Source: Bin55 sp965116055 (lineage in GTDB: Bacteria > Pseudomonadota > Gammaproteobacteria > Pseudomonadales > Azotimanducaceae). Taken from it: 64,000 nt of DNA. Both the position numbers and the translations under genes were made by a program. The notes beneath the pieces were generated by a model, which did no database searches, was not told the origin of the DNA, and saw only the letters and a program-made list of their open reading frames with translations. The DNA is taken from NCBI GenBank assembly GCA_965116055.1, contig OZ220466.1:2790001-2854000 (forward strand). The letters are read 5' to 3'. This document shows, piece by piece, positions 8,450-18,296 of the stretch (positions are counted from its first letter, which is position 1; each line of letters starts with the position of its first letter).

Positions 8450-9103
8450 TCAGTAACTAGTAGCCTTCACGAAACGCGCGATATATTCCAACATTTCAGC
8501 GAAGACATCATCCTTTCGTCGTCTCGTCCGCTTAAGCACTTTGTAGCCATGGTCGGCAGTGTCCAACCAATGCAATTCAGCATCTAATCGACCTACGACG
8601 CCTTCCATCAGATCTTGCTGTGCCATCCCATCACGCGTGCCCGATAGAAATAACATGGGGGCATCAATAGCATCCATGTGATCCGCACGAGAGATGCCTG
8701 GTTTTTTCGGCGTATGCAAAGGAAACGAGCAGAAAATCAGTCCCGCGACCGCTAACCCGTGATCCACCACAGCATGTGATGCCATTCTGCCACCGAAACT
8801 GTGACCACCAAGAAAATACGGCCCGGGTAGCTGGCGCTCCGCTAATGCAAGCGCAGCCTTAATCGTGAGCGTTGCAACTTCTTGCGTATCAGTACGGTTC
8901 TTGCCGGCTTCCATGTAAGGAAAGTTAAACCGCAATACGGCGATATTGGCCTCATTGCATCGTCGCGTAATTTCTTCGAGCGTTGCATGACCCATGCCAG
9001 CACCCGCGCCATGCGCAAATACCAACGTTGCCAGCGCACCATCCACCGAATCGATTTTCGCGCTGACGTTGAATCCGTCGAACTTTAGCCGAAAGTTCGA
9101 CAT
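8450..9103 (-). CDS. Alpha/beta hydrolase of the KANL3/TEX30 dienelactone-hydrolase-like type
   Basis: 217 residues. VFAHGAGAGMGH near the N-terminus is the oxyanion-hole region, GGHSFGGRMASHAV carries the nucleophilic serine (GHSFGG), LFLSGTRDGMA carries the acid and TADHGYKV the histidine. This is the compact fold of the TEX30/KANL3-like hydrolases. The start lies two bases after the stop of the ClpP-like gene, so the two are surely in one operon, with the TonB receptor before them. The substrate is unknown. The protein has no signal peptide and is cytoplasmic. Confidence 0.85.
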   Translation of the reverse strand: MSNFRLKFDGFNVSAKIDSVDGALATLVFAHGAGAGMGHATLEEITRRCNEANIAVLRFNFPYMEAGKNRTDTQEVATLTIKAALALAERQLPGPYFLGGHSFGGRMASHAVVDHGLAVAGLIFCSFPLHTPKKPGISRADHMDAIDAPMLFLSGTRDGMAQQDLMEGVVGRLDAELHWLDTADHGYKVLKRTRRRKDDVFAEMLEYIARFVKATSY

Positions 9104-9105
9104 AG

Positions 9106-9747
9106 CTAGCCGCCGTTGAGTTCGTCGATCGTATTGATAATGCGGCCTACCAAGCCGTACTCAAGCGACTCTTCAGCACTCATCCAATAATCGCGATCGG
9201 TATCTTGCGCGACGCGTTCTATAGGTTGGCCGGTCCGATCTGCAATGATCTGGTTGATGCGTTCCCGGGTCTTTACGATTTCACGTGCATGAATCTCAAT
9301 ATCCACTGCGTCCCCACCGAATCCTGCTGACGGTTGATGGATCAAGAAACGGGTGTTCGGCAAACAGAGCCGATTCTCTTTCTCTGCGGCGAGATAGATG
9401 TGAGTCGCAATGCTTCCTACCCAACCAGTTCCAACGATCCGAACCTGCGGCTTGATAAATTGAATGACATCGAAAACAGTATCACCCGATTCCACATGGC
9501 CACCCGGCGAACCGAGGAACAACGTGATGGGATTGTCATTCTCGTACGCGAGGGCTAGTAGATCCTCTGCAGTATCCTGAGCGGATTCGGAGTCGATTTC
9601 ACCGAACAAAGTCAATGTGCGATGATCGAAAAGAATCTTGTGGATGTTAACGGATGAGATTTTGCGCTCATCCGCCGTTTCCGCGTCTTCTTCTAAATGA
9701 AGTTGATTTGAATATGCCAACGTCAATTCCTTACGGTTACGATTCAT
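9106..9747 (-). CDS. ClpP-like ATP-dependent protease subunit, divergent paralogue
   Basis: 213 residues. The catalytic triad is present at positions nearly identical to E. coli ClpP: Ser112 in GWVGSIATHIYLAAEKE, His137 in RFLIHQPSAG, and Asp186 in DTDRDYWMSAEESLEYGLV. The N-terminal 40 residues do not look like the usual ClpP propeptide and axial loop, and the oxyanion strand is LGSPGGHVESG. There is no clpX or clpA partner next to it; instead it lies 3 bases after a TonB receptor and 2 bases before a hydrolase. It is more likely an accessory ClpP paralogue than the housekeeping subunit. ATG start at 9747. Confidence 0.85.
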   Translation of the reverse strand: MNRNRKELTLAYSNQLHLEEDAETADERKISSVNIHKILFDHRTLTLFGEIDSESAQDTAEDLLALAYENDNPITLFLGSPGGHVESGDTVFDVIQFIKPQVRIVGTGWVGSIATHIYLAAEKENRLCLPNTRFLIHQPSAGFGGDAVDIEIHAREIVKTRERINQIIADRTGQPIERVAQDTDRDYWMSAEESLEYGLVGRIINTIDELNGG

Positions 9748-9750
9748 GCA

Positions 9751-12700
9751 TCAATCAAACGACATCATGATATCGGTGTAATAGTAACGGCCGAAATCTC
9801 GATGCGCGTCAGCGAAAAAGCCGAAATACCGGTCGGCGAGTGGGGCTCGTTCGTTGAGAAGATTCCGTATGCCGAATCGTATACGCGTAGGCGTGTCGCC
9901 TAGGTCGAATCGATAATCGGCGCGAACGTTCCAAGTCGTCATAGAGCCGAGCCAGTAGCGCGTACCGTCGCTTAACGTCAACGAATCCTGGTAAATATCG
10001 CCGATCGTAGTCCCGGAAATCGCGCCGCCCCACGGATCCATTCGCCACGTAGCCAACAGCGTACCCTTGTACTTCTGATTGCCGTTTTTTTGCAGGAGAT
10101 CAGCGAAGCCGACGACTGGAATATCTCCCGGCAGCAGTCCCGACTCTTTTGCCGCAATCAAGGTTGCCGCTTCACCTCCCGCTTCTTGCTCAAATTTTTG
10201 CAGGAAAGATGCAAGATAACGAAGACTGAAGTTGCCGAAGTCTGTGTCCGCTTCCCAGTACATACCGAGGTCAAAGCCTTGCAGCGTCCGCGTATCTAGA
10301 TTTGCATAGCGATCGTTGATGCGCGTCGCTAGTCCTGCTGGGCAGATACCAGCCGCTTCGTAAATCTCAAGTTCATCTTCGTCAATGATGGCATCGCGAA
10401 CGACGGCTTCGTTGGCTTGTAGTGACTCGCAATCGCTAGCCCCGTGCTGGAGTCGATAGACTAAGTCAAGCACCGTATGGTTTTCTTCACCGAACAGTCC
10501 AATAGTGTCTTCCTTCACGATTGACCAAGCGTCCGCCGTGACAGTGAGCGAATCGAACAAATCGAAGACCAAGCCCACGGACACGTTATCAGAACGTTCG
10601 GGAACCAGTTCATCACTGCCCTGCGCGGTTCGTTGAGTGGAATTTCTACAGTCAAGAATGTCCTGATCTGGGTCACCGCCTTGATTAGCGGCATAGAAGC
10701 AGGCGTAATCGGTACGCGTGTTTTGTCGCGCGACGATATCTTCATTGACAGTCACGAGGTTCGGCACCCGGAACGATTCGGACCATGACGCGCGTATCGA
10801 AAGCGGCTCAGAAATCTGCCATCCTGCAGCTAGCTTGGCCACGACAGTATCGCCGACATCGGAAAAACGTTCGTACCTCAGTGCAGCCTGCATTTCAATG
10901 TTCGAGGCGATAGGGACGGCAAATTCACTAAATAGCGAATCGACCCTGCGGGCGCCCTTGTTATCCGGCGTTGGACTGCTGTTGACGACATCGGATACAA
11001 ATGGAAATGTGTCACCATCGAAATCTGTAAACACTATCGTGCCATCCAATCGTGGGTCGCGGTCATCCTTAAACCACTCGCGCCGATGTTCGTAACCGAA
11101 TAAAGCACCTAAGGCACCCGCTGGCATCTCCGCCATGACTGGATTCGAAAACTTAAGATCCCACATGAACAGGCCTGCGGTGTTGTCTCGATACACATCA
11201 ATTAATGCCCGTTCGATATTGCTCTCATGACCGCCGCTAAAGGGGTTGTACGCAGCTGGCGTTGTATCGGCCAATGCCTCAGACATGAGCAAGTTAGATA
11301 CCCGGTTGCCCGTGACGTCCAACCGTTGCGCCATTGACCAAACGATGGCCGTCTCCCAATCCCAATCGGCGCGTACGCCGCGCAAACCTTGCACGAGTCG
11401 GAATACCGAACCATCGTTGCTAACCGCGCGCGGTACTTCGGCATATCGATAGTTATCAATAGTTAACGCCAAACCTTCGCAAGGTACATCGCCGATGATC
11501 TCCTCCGACAAACGATTTGGCGAACCGCAAGGACCGAGCGGGTTGTAGTAGTTATCCGCGGCGACGCGCAATTTAATCGTACTGAACGACGCCGACGGAT
11601 GTCGGTTTATGTGCGATTCAGCGGTGTAGTACATCAACTCGGTGAACGAACGCAGTGTGTCCGATAGATCGTGATTAATGTAGGCGAAGACGTTATTGCG
11701 CTGAAGTTCGGCCGAAAGATCGCGAAACTCATTAAGGTTATAACGCTCGGTACCTTGGCCGTCAGGCGCCCCGCAAACGCGACTACTAATCACGAACTCA
11801 CAGCGAGCGTCGCCTGCTGGATACGTTTCGAATTCACCTGAGCTATCGGTTATAGGGCCTCGTAGGTCAAGTCGCGAGACACTGCTGACCACATCAAACT
11901 GGCCATACAGACTATTCGCACTTGTATTGCGAAACCGCGTATCACCGTGCCACGGTGAATCTTCCGGCACGAGACGGCGTAAATCGGCATCTGCCCAACG
12001 ATCGTCTTCGGACGCGCTAATACGATCTCGAGTTTGGAAATCCACCATGAGGCCGATGTTAGTCGCGCCGTCGTTGAAATACCGTCCCCATTCCAAGTTA
12101 AGCTCGTATGACTTTCTGCCCACATTGTTGTAACCGCCGCCGCGAGCCTTGAATCGCAACCCTTCAAGGTCAGCCTTCAGTACCGTATTGACGACTCCGG
12201 CTACCGCATCCGCACCGTAGATGGCTGACGCGCCATCTTTCAGCAGTTCGACGCGATCAATACCAAATACTGGCAGCGTATTCGAATTCACCGTGTTCAC
12301 AGGAACGAAACTACCACCGATCTCCTCCGTTTGAAAACTGGCGGCGTTTACCATACGACGCCCGTTTAGCAATACAAGCGTGTTACCGGTTCCGAGGTTG
12401 CGAAGATTGAACGCACCGACATCGCCTCGCGCAGAATTCACACCACCGCTAATGTTCTCTTCTTCGTTGAAAAAGTTCTGACCTTGTTCAGGGAGCATCT
12501 CGAGCAGCTCGTCGCCGGATTGCACGCCCATCGCATCGACATCCGATGCGTCAAGAACCGTTACCGGGAGTAATCCTAAAATGTCCGCACCGCGGATTTG
12601 GGAGCCGGTAACCACAATCTCCTCAACGACCTCGTTCTCTTCAGCTGGTTCATCGTCCTGTGCAGCCAGCGGCGATACGAATATCGCTGTCACTAAAGTG

Positions 12701-12753
12701 AACCAGATAAACGAAGTATGAACGGTTGGTTTTCGCATCAGTAAGTGCCCCAA
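9751..12753 (-). CDS. TonB-dependent outer membrane receptor
   Basis: 1000 residues. The N-terminus has a signal peptide (SFIWFTLVTAIFVSPLAAQ), then an acidic stretch and the TonB-box region EEIVVTGSQIRG. The plug domain includes LRNLGTGNTLVLLNGRRM and GIDRVELLKDGASAIYGADA, as in large receptors of the Oar/CirA-like group. The barrel ends with an aromatic residue (MMSFD), as expected for an outer membrane barrel. The ligand is not deducible. It is transcribed between a secreted M14 peptidase-lyase fusion (107 bases upstream) and a ClpP-like protease (3 bases downstream), which suggests peptide import. The start could also be the ATG at 12738 (MRKPTVH). Confidence 0.92.
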   Translation of the reverse strand: MGHLLMRKPTVHTSFIWFTLVTAIFVSPLAAQDDEPAEENEVVEEIVVTGSQIRGADILGLLPVTVLDASDVDAMGVQSGDELLEMLPEQGQNFFNEEENISGGVNSARGDVGAFNLRNLGTGNTLVLLNGRRMVNAASFQTEEIGGSFVPVNTVNSNTLPVFGIDRVELLKDGASAIYGADAVAGVVNTVLKADLEGLRFKARGGGYNNVGRKSYELNLEWGRYFNDGATNIGLMVDFQTRDRISASEDDRWADADLRRLVPEDSPWHGDTRFRNTSANSLYGQFDVVSSVSRLDLRGPITDSSGEFETYPAGDARCEFVISSRVCGAPDGQGTERYNLNEFRDLSAELQRNNVFAYINHDLSDTLRSFTELMYYTAESHINRHPSASFSTIKLRVAADNYYNPLGPCGSPNRLSEEIIGDVPCEGLALTIDNYRYAEVPRAVSNDGSVFRLVQGLRGVRADWDWETAIVWSMAQRLDVTGNRVSNLLMSEALADTTPAAYNPFSGGHESNIERALIDVYRDNTAGLFMWDLKFSNPVMAEMPAGALGALFGYEHRREWFKDDRDPRLDGTIVFTDFDGDTFPFVSDVVNSSPTPDNKGARRVDSLFSEFAVPIASNIEMQAALRYERFSDVGDTVVAKLAAGWQISEPLSIRASWSESFRVPNLVTVNEDIVARQNTRTDYACFYAANQGGDPDQDILDCRNSTQRTAQGSDELVPERSDNVSVGLVFDLFDSLTVTADAWSIVKEDTIGLFGEENHTVLDLVYRLQHGASDCESLQANEAVVRDAIIDEDELEIYEAAGICPAGLATRINDRYANLDTRTLQGFDLGMYWEADTDFGNFSLRYLASFLQKFEQEAGGEAATLIAAKESGLLPGDIPVVGFADLLQKNGNQKYKGTLLATWRMDPWGGAISGTTIGDIYQDSLTLSDGTRYWLGSMTTWNVRADYRFDLGDTPTRIRFGIRNLLNERAPLADRYFGFFADAHRDFGRYYYTDIMMSFD

Positions 12754-12860
12754 ATAGTGCGATTAAGGGTTGCGAGACCACGCATCCCTCGTATGATCCA
12801 GTGGATCTCCAGCATTGAATTAAACGAAATAGAACAGCGCTATGCCCAAGCATGTGTGGT

Positions 12861-15473
12861 TTATTGGGCCGCAAACGATCTTAACGCTGTATTCAGTCTA
12901 TATTCAGCGTCTTGGAGCATAGCGCGCCTTACTTTCAGCCAACGCGCGTCTCGGTTTAGAGCCTCCCGTTGACGATCAATCGAACTCCGAACCGCATCTG
13001 GCGCTGGCCCGCCGATGGCGTTGCGGACAGCTACGAAATGGCGAGGATCCATAGCGGCTCGAATCTTCTGTACAGGTATCGGTAGGTTCGCACCCACCGT
13101 CTCACGATACATTTTCTTAAGTAGGCGATCCGATACATCAAGCATGGGAATTTTCGACTGGCGGGCCGCCTCTACAACACGCTTAGCGTACGCGTGAGCC
13201 GCCCTGAACGGTACGCGCGCCTCGCGATACAACGTATCTGCAATATCGGTGGAAGTCGAGTAACCCTTGTTCAGATCGGCTAACGCCAAATCGTCGTCCA
13301 CCGTAGTTTGACGAATCAAGGCAGCAAAACGCTCATACGCCGATTGCGCCTTACCGAGCGTGTCCACCAATTGATTGACGACACGGTAGTCATGCATACC
13401 GGTATCAATATTGTGATTCAGCATGTGCTGGGTGGAAACGCCACCCAGTACTTCGGCTGCAAGCGTACGAATTCGATCGAGCTCGCGCGGATTGCGTTTC
13501 TGCGGCATGATGCTACTACCGCTAACGAGCGCGTCGCCTAAATAGATCCACGGCTGTGGATTGCGTTGTTGCGCGTGTACATTCGCGATGAACTTCGTTA
13601 TCGTCGCCATACCTTGCGATAGCACGCCCGCCAACTCAAGCTTGTAGTCGGCTGTCGACAGGAAATTTGCGTCGTAAGTGTTATCGAGCGCGCCGTCGAA
13701 ACCCAACCACATCGCCAGCCTTTCACGATCGAGGTCAAAATTCGATCCGGAACCAGCAGCAACCCCCAGTTGACTACGATTCAAGCGTTGCCACGCCATT
13801 TGCAACCGACTCGTATCCCGGCTTAGCGCACTCTCAAACGCTAATAACAGTTGGCCGTACGAGGTCGGCTGGGAGGGCACCCCGTGCGTGTACGCAGGAA
13901 TGATGGTGTCGGCGTATTTTTGAGCCATGGCCGCCAACGCAGATCGAGCCTGGATCATTGATGCCATGAGATCTAGTGACACGCGACGGGCTAACATGCG
14001 ACGCGCAACGCCATGCAAGTCTTGTCGCGATCTACCCACGTGCACGTTAGATGCTTCAACGCCTAGCGTCTCAATAAATGATGCTTCCAAGTCGAGATAG
14101 TTCTGCCCAGCAGGCCAACCGTGTTCCATAGCATGTTGGCGAAAAGCAAGTTGAGTCGTTGCGATTTGACGGGCAAGCTCGGCCTCAATCGCATGCTGTT
14201 CGCTCAATACCAGTAGTGACGCGCCGTTGGCGTTAACCATAAAACAAAATAGCTCGCGACACGCGCTTGAATCGCGACGCTGGTGATCTTTAACCAAATC
14301 ACCATAGATAGAAGCCAGCGCCAACGCAAATTCCGACGCGGTCTCTTTTACCTGCGTGAGCTCCGATTCATCACCTACTTCATAGGTGATAGACGGGATG
14401 GCGTAGGTTTTGAAAAAATATCCTTTGGCAGTACCCTGGTCGGTCAATGGACGAGGCGCGTGTTCCGGCAAGGGAACGATGCCCCGATTCGCAACGAATT
14501 CCAGCCACTGCTCGGCGAAATCCGGCGGATCGGTGACATCATCGGACATCTGGGTATACAGCACGTCACGGCGGGTTGAATGGAAATCAATATGGAATAC
14601 GATTTCCTTCCCCTGCTGAATCAATTCATCTAAATATCGAAGAACGGAACGAATCTCCGGTTGCGTTTGCGCGAACCAATCGCGATTAAGGTCTTTACCT
14701 TGCAGATTGTGCCGCCAATACCCCTCCTGGACGCCGTCAGGATTTAATAACGGCACAAACACAAGCATATGATGTCGCAAGAAATCCAATAGTCGATGGT
14801 CTTCAATATCATGAGCTTGTACGTATATATCCAATAATTTATCGGCGAACGCTTTGAACGCGATACTACCGCTCACCTCAGGAGGATGCTGCCTACCTAG
14901 TAAGACGACAACCCGCTTTGCGGCTGAATTGACTGTGAAGGCGTCAATTGGCCGTTTCGCGACCGAAAATCCAAGTGTGCGCGTCTCAATAAACGGATAA
15001 TCGTTTACTAATTGAGCCATCCATGTTTGATACGCATGAACATCAAGAATCGGCTGTGCAGACACATATACGAGACGCGCCCCTTCTGGAATAGAAAACC
15101 GGATCGTAGATGCATCAACCTTATTAATTGATTCGCTTGCGATTCGTCGCCAATGTAGTTTGTCGAAACTATATTTAGGAATATATCTATGCTCCGCATT
15201 TCTATATTTCAAAGTAACCTTAATCGTATCGTCTGGGTTGCTCAGTCGTTCAACGGCAAACCCATACCAGGGGCTCGGATTGATCGGTTCGTCTTCAGGT
15301 ATAATTTGCAAAGTAAACGCATGTGAATCGTCAACGACGCAGATGCCAAAATTAGCCGTCGGATGATTTTTCGAGATAACGGCATCGCTTGTGCGGCATT
15401 CGCCATCGTTTCCAGCGACGTGAATTCCATATAAACAAACAACCAATAAAAATAGTAATACGAATTGATGCAT
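12861..15473 (-). CDS. Secreted fusion: M14 zinc carboxypeptidase plus argininosuccinate-lyase-like domain
   Basis: 870 residues from ATG at 15473, chosen because MHQFVLLFLLVVCLYGIHVAG is a signal peptide; the frame is open further upstream without sense. Residues 30-170 form a beta-rich N-domain as in cytosolic-type (CCP) M14 enzymes. Residues 180-390 hold the M14 site: H196 and E199 in RQHPPE, NPDGV, R254, LNRDW, H298 in DFHST, and the catalytic E365 in ITYEVGD. Residues 420-830 match the fumarase/ASL superfamily: VHVGRSRQD (477-485), AYTH (527-530), SQLG, and the flexible loop GSSIMPQKRNP (652-662). Both active sites look intact. The frame is continuous with no stop between domains. This domain pair is not one I know. 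It heads a group with a TonB receptor. Confidence 0.88.
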   Translation of the reverse strand: MHQFVLLFLLVVCLYGIHVAGNDGECRTSDAVISKNHPTANFGICVVDDSHAFTLQIIPEDEPINPSPWYGFAVERLSNPDDTIKVTLKYRNAEHRYIPKYSFDKLHWRRIASESINKVDASTIRFSIPEGARLVYVSAQPILDVHAYQTWMAQLVNDYPFIETRTLGFSVAKRPIDAFTVNSAAKRVVVLLGRQHPPEVSGSIAFKAFADKLLDIYVQAHDIEDHRLLDFLRHHMLVFVPLLNPDGVQEGYWRHNLQGKDLNRDWFAQTQPEIRSVLRYLDELIQQGKEIVFHIDFHSTRRDVLYTQMSDDVTDPPDFAEQWLEFVANRGIVPLPEHAPRPLTDQGTAKGYFFKTYAIPSITYEVGDESELTQVKETASEFALALASIYGDLVKDHQRRDSSACRELFCFMVNANGASLLVLSEQHAIEAELARQIATTQLAFRQHAMEHGWPAGQNYLDLEASFIETLGVEASNVHVGRSRQDLHGVARRMLARRVSLDLMASMIQARSALAAMAQKYADTIIPAYTHGVPSQPTSYGQLLLAFESALSRDTSRLQMAWQRLNRSQLGVAAGSGSNFDLDRERLAMWLGFDGALDNTYDANFLSTADYKLELAGVLSQGMATITKFIANVHAQQRNPQPWIYLGDALVSGSSIMPQKRNPRELDRIRTLAAEVLGGVSTQHMLNHNIDTGMHDYRVVNQLVDTLGKAQSAYERFAALIRQTTVDDDLALADLNKGYSTSTDIADTLYREARVPFRAAHAYAKRVVEAARQSKIPMLDVSDRLLKKMYRETVGANLPIPVQKIRAAMDPRHFVAVRNAIGGPAPDAVRSSIDRQREALNRDARWLKVRRAMLQDAEYRLNTALRSFAAQ

Positions 15474-15572
15474 TAGTAGAGTAAGAATGCCTGAATCGAT
15501 TAATTTTGCACTTGCGATAGCTATACCATACGTATGATTGCGTGGTTCTTTACACTGGCGGCTTGTTAGCCA

Positions 15573-16187
15573 TTGTTTCAACACACCATTGATGCGATTA
15601 CGCACCGTATCACGGCGCATGAACCCGCATTGATTGAGCCTAGCGAAAAGACCCGGCAAGCTGCCGTTGCGATCGTCTTACATGAAACGCAAGATCGAAC
15701 CGAGGTGTTGTTCATCAAGCGTGCAACTGTCGCCGGCGATCCATGGTCCGGACACATGGCTTTCCCAGGGGGTCATGTAGACGATGAAGATGCCGCGTTG
15801 GTTGAGGCAGCCATACGCGAAACAAAAGAAGAAATCGGTATGAACTTGCGCGATTCGCATTTGCTAGGTCCACTATCCCATCAACGCGTCGGACCGAGAA
15901 GCCGGACTGTGGATATGCTTGTGGCGCCTTATGTCTTCGCAGTCGATTCGGTTCCGAAACTGGAGTTGAATCACGAAGTCGATGAAGTCGTTTGGGGCTC
16001 TTTCAGCGATATGTTTCATGGCAAAAACCATGCCGTGGAGCTCCGCCCTGACACGCAGCCCCACGCGGCATTTAACGGTTATCGGCTTGCCCAGCAACAT
16101 TTCGTGTGGGGATTGACCTACCGCACCTTGCAAACGCTATTCACAGCAGTTGACCCCCACTATCGGACACCAACAGAACCTGCGTAG
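15573..16187 (+). CDS. NUDIX hydrolase, CoA-pyrophosphatase (NudL) type
   Basis: 204 residues, TTG start at 15573; an in-frame stop (TAG 15567-15569) lies just upstream and no ATG follows before the domain. The NUDIX box GGHVDDEDAALVEAAIRETK plus EEIG fits G-x5-E-x7-REUXEEXGU fully. The preceding SGHMAFPGG and the later SHQRVGPRSRTV resemble the CoA pyrophosphatase NudL group, which cleaves CoA to phosphopantetheine and 3',5'-ADP. It is divergent from the M14-lyase fusion gene with 100 bases between the starts. It ends 12 bases before the convergent NTF2-like gene. Confidence 0.85.
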   Translation: MFQHTIDAITHRITAHEPALIEPSEKTRQAAVAIVLHETQDRTEVLFIKRATVAGDPWSGHMAFPGGHVDDEDAALVEAAIRETKEEIGMNLRDSHLLGPLSHQRVGPRSRTVDMLVAPYVFAVDSVPKLELNHEVDEVVWGSFSDMFHGKNHAVELRPDTQPHAAFNGYRLAQQHFVWGLTYRTLQTLFTAVDPHYRTPTEPA

Positions 16188-16198
16188 CTTTTAAGGGT

Positions 16199-16660
16199 TC
16201 ACTCCACTGAGGCGCGAAGCTGCTTGGCTTTCTTCAGCAGATGCTTCTTTATCCGTTCCGGCGCGAAGTCCAGCTGAGCAAGTGCCATGCCCGTATTGAA
16301 CACCTCCGAATATGACGCAATCAACTGGCCTTCGAACACGAACTTCGCTATACCGTCGAACATAACCGACTTGCCTTTGGCTTCCGGTAGCGTTGAACAG
16401 TAACTAAATACATAAGTTGCGAACCCTTGCTGTCCGTCGAAAATCGGATTGGACATGCACCACTTGAACTCTTTGGCATGACCCCAGAAGCGTTCTCGCA
16501 GCATATACGCGATAGCCTCGCGTCCCTTGAATTCGCCGTAAAAAGCGTCCTCATACATGCCGTCGGGCGTAAACAGAGTCGCTAAAGCAAGACCATCGTT
16601 CGTCTCGACCGCTCGTGTAAATTTGTAGAGGATTTGTTTAAACCAATCCAGTTCGCTCAT
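16199..16660 (-). CDS. SnoaL/NTF2-like domain protein
   Basis: 153 residues from ATG 16660, which has AGGAA well placed upstream; the frame is open for 15 more codons that look unlike protein. The sequence WFKQILYKFTRAVETNDGLALATLFTPDGMYEDAFYG is the typical start of an NTF2-like cone fold, with a later TYVFSYCSTLPEAKGKSVMFDG strand pair. Members of this fold are isomerases, dehydratases or small-molecule binding proteins. Catalytic residues are not evident. It converges on the NUDIX gene. Confidence 0.75.
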   Translation of the reverse strand: MSELDWFKQILYKFTRAVETNDGLALATLFTPDGMYEDAFYGEFKGREAIAYMLRERFWGHAKEFKWCMSNPIFDGQQGFATYVFSYCSTLPEAKGKSVMFDGIAKFVFEGQLIASYSEVFNTGMALAQLDFAPERIKKHLLKKAKQLRASVE

Positions 16661-16961
16661 GTTGTATCGCTTCCTATGCTGAATATCACAAATACCAGGA
16701 TGCAATATATACCATGCATACGCAAGTTACCGCACCGTCTTGTTTAACCTTATGCGTCGCTCTCAAAGTGGGTGTGACTCAACGTTTCCCGACAGCCCCA
16801 TCAATTGTTGAATGTACCAACGGACTGGCATGAATGTTAATTCGCGCTTCAATTCAGTACATTTCACTTCTCGTACGCAAGATGCCAGTCTCCCATCTTT
16901 GCGCTTCATACGAGTTGCTCATCCGCTTTTGAACCTCAATTACTGAACCGGCACTTTCGCC

Positions 16962-18296
16962 ATGCTATCGCGCATCGTCATTGAGCGATACCCTGCCTTG
17001 GCTCAACGTCAGTATCTCAAGTACTTTCTCGGTTCCTTGGCTGCCGTCGGTGCAACTCAACTGGTCACCTTCGGTCAACTATGGCTGATCTACGAGCTCA
17101 CGGCCTCGGCCGTCATGCTCGGTTTGCTCGGCGCCGCGGCTGCAGTTCCCAATCTATTAATGACGCTATTTGGCGGGGTGATCGCCGACCGATACGATAA
17201 AAAATGGATTCTGTTTACGACTTCCGCCGGCAATCTAACGATGGCCGGATTGCAAGTTGCATTAGTACTCATAAACGCGATTGAGGTCTGGCACATACTA
17301 GCGATCGCTGCTTTCTCGTCATTGCTCAACGGAGTTGACTGGCCTACTCGCGTTGCGATCTTTCCCCAGCTGGTCGAACCCGAAGAATACTTAAGCGCCG
17401 TAGCATTGAATTCATTCATTTGGCAAGTCATGCGCATGGCCATCCCTGCGCTTGCTGGATTCTTGATCTTTTACACCGACGTCGACGCAGTATTTGGGGT
17501 TGCGACTTGTGGTTACCTCGTCATGTGTCTGACTATGATGGGGCTCAAAATGCGACCAGTCGCCAGCGCGAGCATCGACATCGCGGCGACGACGCAAATC
17601 GCCGAAGGTATTACGTTCATCCTGAAACATGACGTATTTAAGTACCTCCTCGCACTTACCTTCGTCGGCATGTTTTTCTGTAATTCCCATACACAACTGA
17701 TGCCCATGTACGCCGACTTAAATCTGCGCGACGAAGTAGGTTTAGGATGGCTCTTAACCGCAGGTGGCGTCGGGTCAATCGTTGGTACGGTTTTGATCGG
17801 CGGACATCGTCGCGATAACGATCTGACTCGCATCATGTTGATTAGCGGAACCTTAACCGGCATAGCCACGGTATGTTTCGCTCTCGCCACGACGATGGTA
17901 TGGTTTTACGTTGCGTTGAGCCTTCAGTTCTTCGCTGCGTTCTTTTCAGCGATATTCTTGATCACGTCCATGACCACGATGCAACTAAGCGTTCCTGATC
18001 AACTACGTGGTCGCGTCATGGGAATTCACACAATGTGCTACAGTCTGTTGCCCCTAGGCGGGCTATTTTTAGGCAGCTTAACCGAATGGACGAGTGCATT
18101 GCTCGCCGTATCCATTGGATCGGGTATCTATGTTGCTGCGCTCCTTTCCATATTGATAGGCAAATCAAGTCTACGCCGCTTACGCTTCGCAAACCTTCGA
18201 CCCATCGCAGTGATTGACGAAATTGGCAACCGTCAGTCAGACGACACAAGCGCTTCGATATCGCACGATATACCGGTACCTCCTAAACCGCAATAA
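16962..18296 (+). CDS. MFS transporter, DHA3/EntS-like
   Basis: 444 residues with about twelve hydrophobic helices. The loop between helices 2 and 3 reads GGVIADRYDKKWIL, the major facilitator signature, and PDQLRGRVMGIH marks the corresponding loop in the second half. Similar proteins are drug or siderophore exporters (DHA3 family, EntS, MefA). The substrate cannot be told. ATG at 16962; the gene has about 255 bases of free sequence upstream. The last 64 bases overlap the 3' end of msrA, which runs the other way. Confidence 0.85.
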   Translation: MLSRIVIERYPALAQRQYLKYFLGSLAAVGATQLVTFGQLWLIYELTASAVMLGLLGAAAAVPNLLMTLFGGVIADRYDKKWILFTTSAGNLTMAGLQVALVLINAIEVWHILAIAAFSSLLNGVDWPTRVAIFPQLVEPEEYLSAVALNSFIWQVMRMAIPALAGFLIFYTDVDAVFGVATCGYLVMCLTMMGLKMRPVASASIDIAATTQIAEGITFILKHDVFKYLLALTFVGMFFCNSHTQLMPMYADLNLRDEVGLGWLLTAGGVGSIVGTVLIGGHRRDNDLTRIMLISGTLTGIATVCFALATTMVWFYVALSLQFFAAFFSAIFLITSMTTMQLSVPDQLRGRVMGIHTMCYSLLPLGGLFLGSLTEWTSALLAVSIGSGIYVAALLSILIGKSSLRRLRFANLRPIAVIDEIGNRQSDDTSASISHDIPVPPKPQ

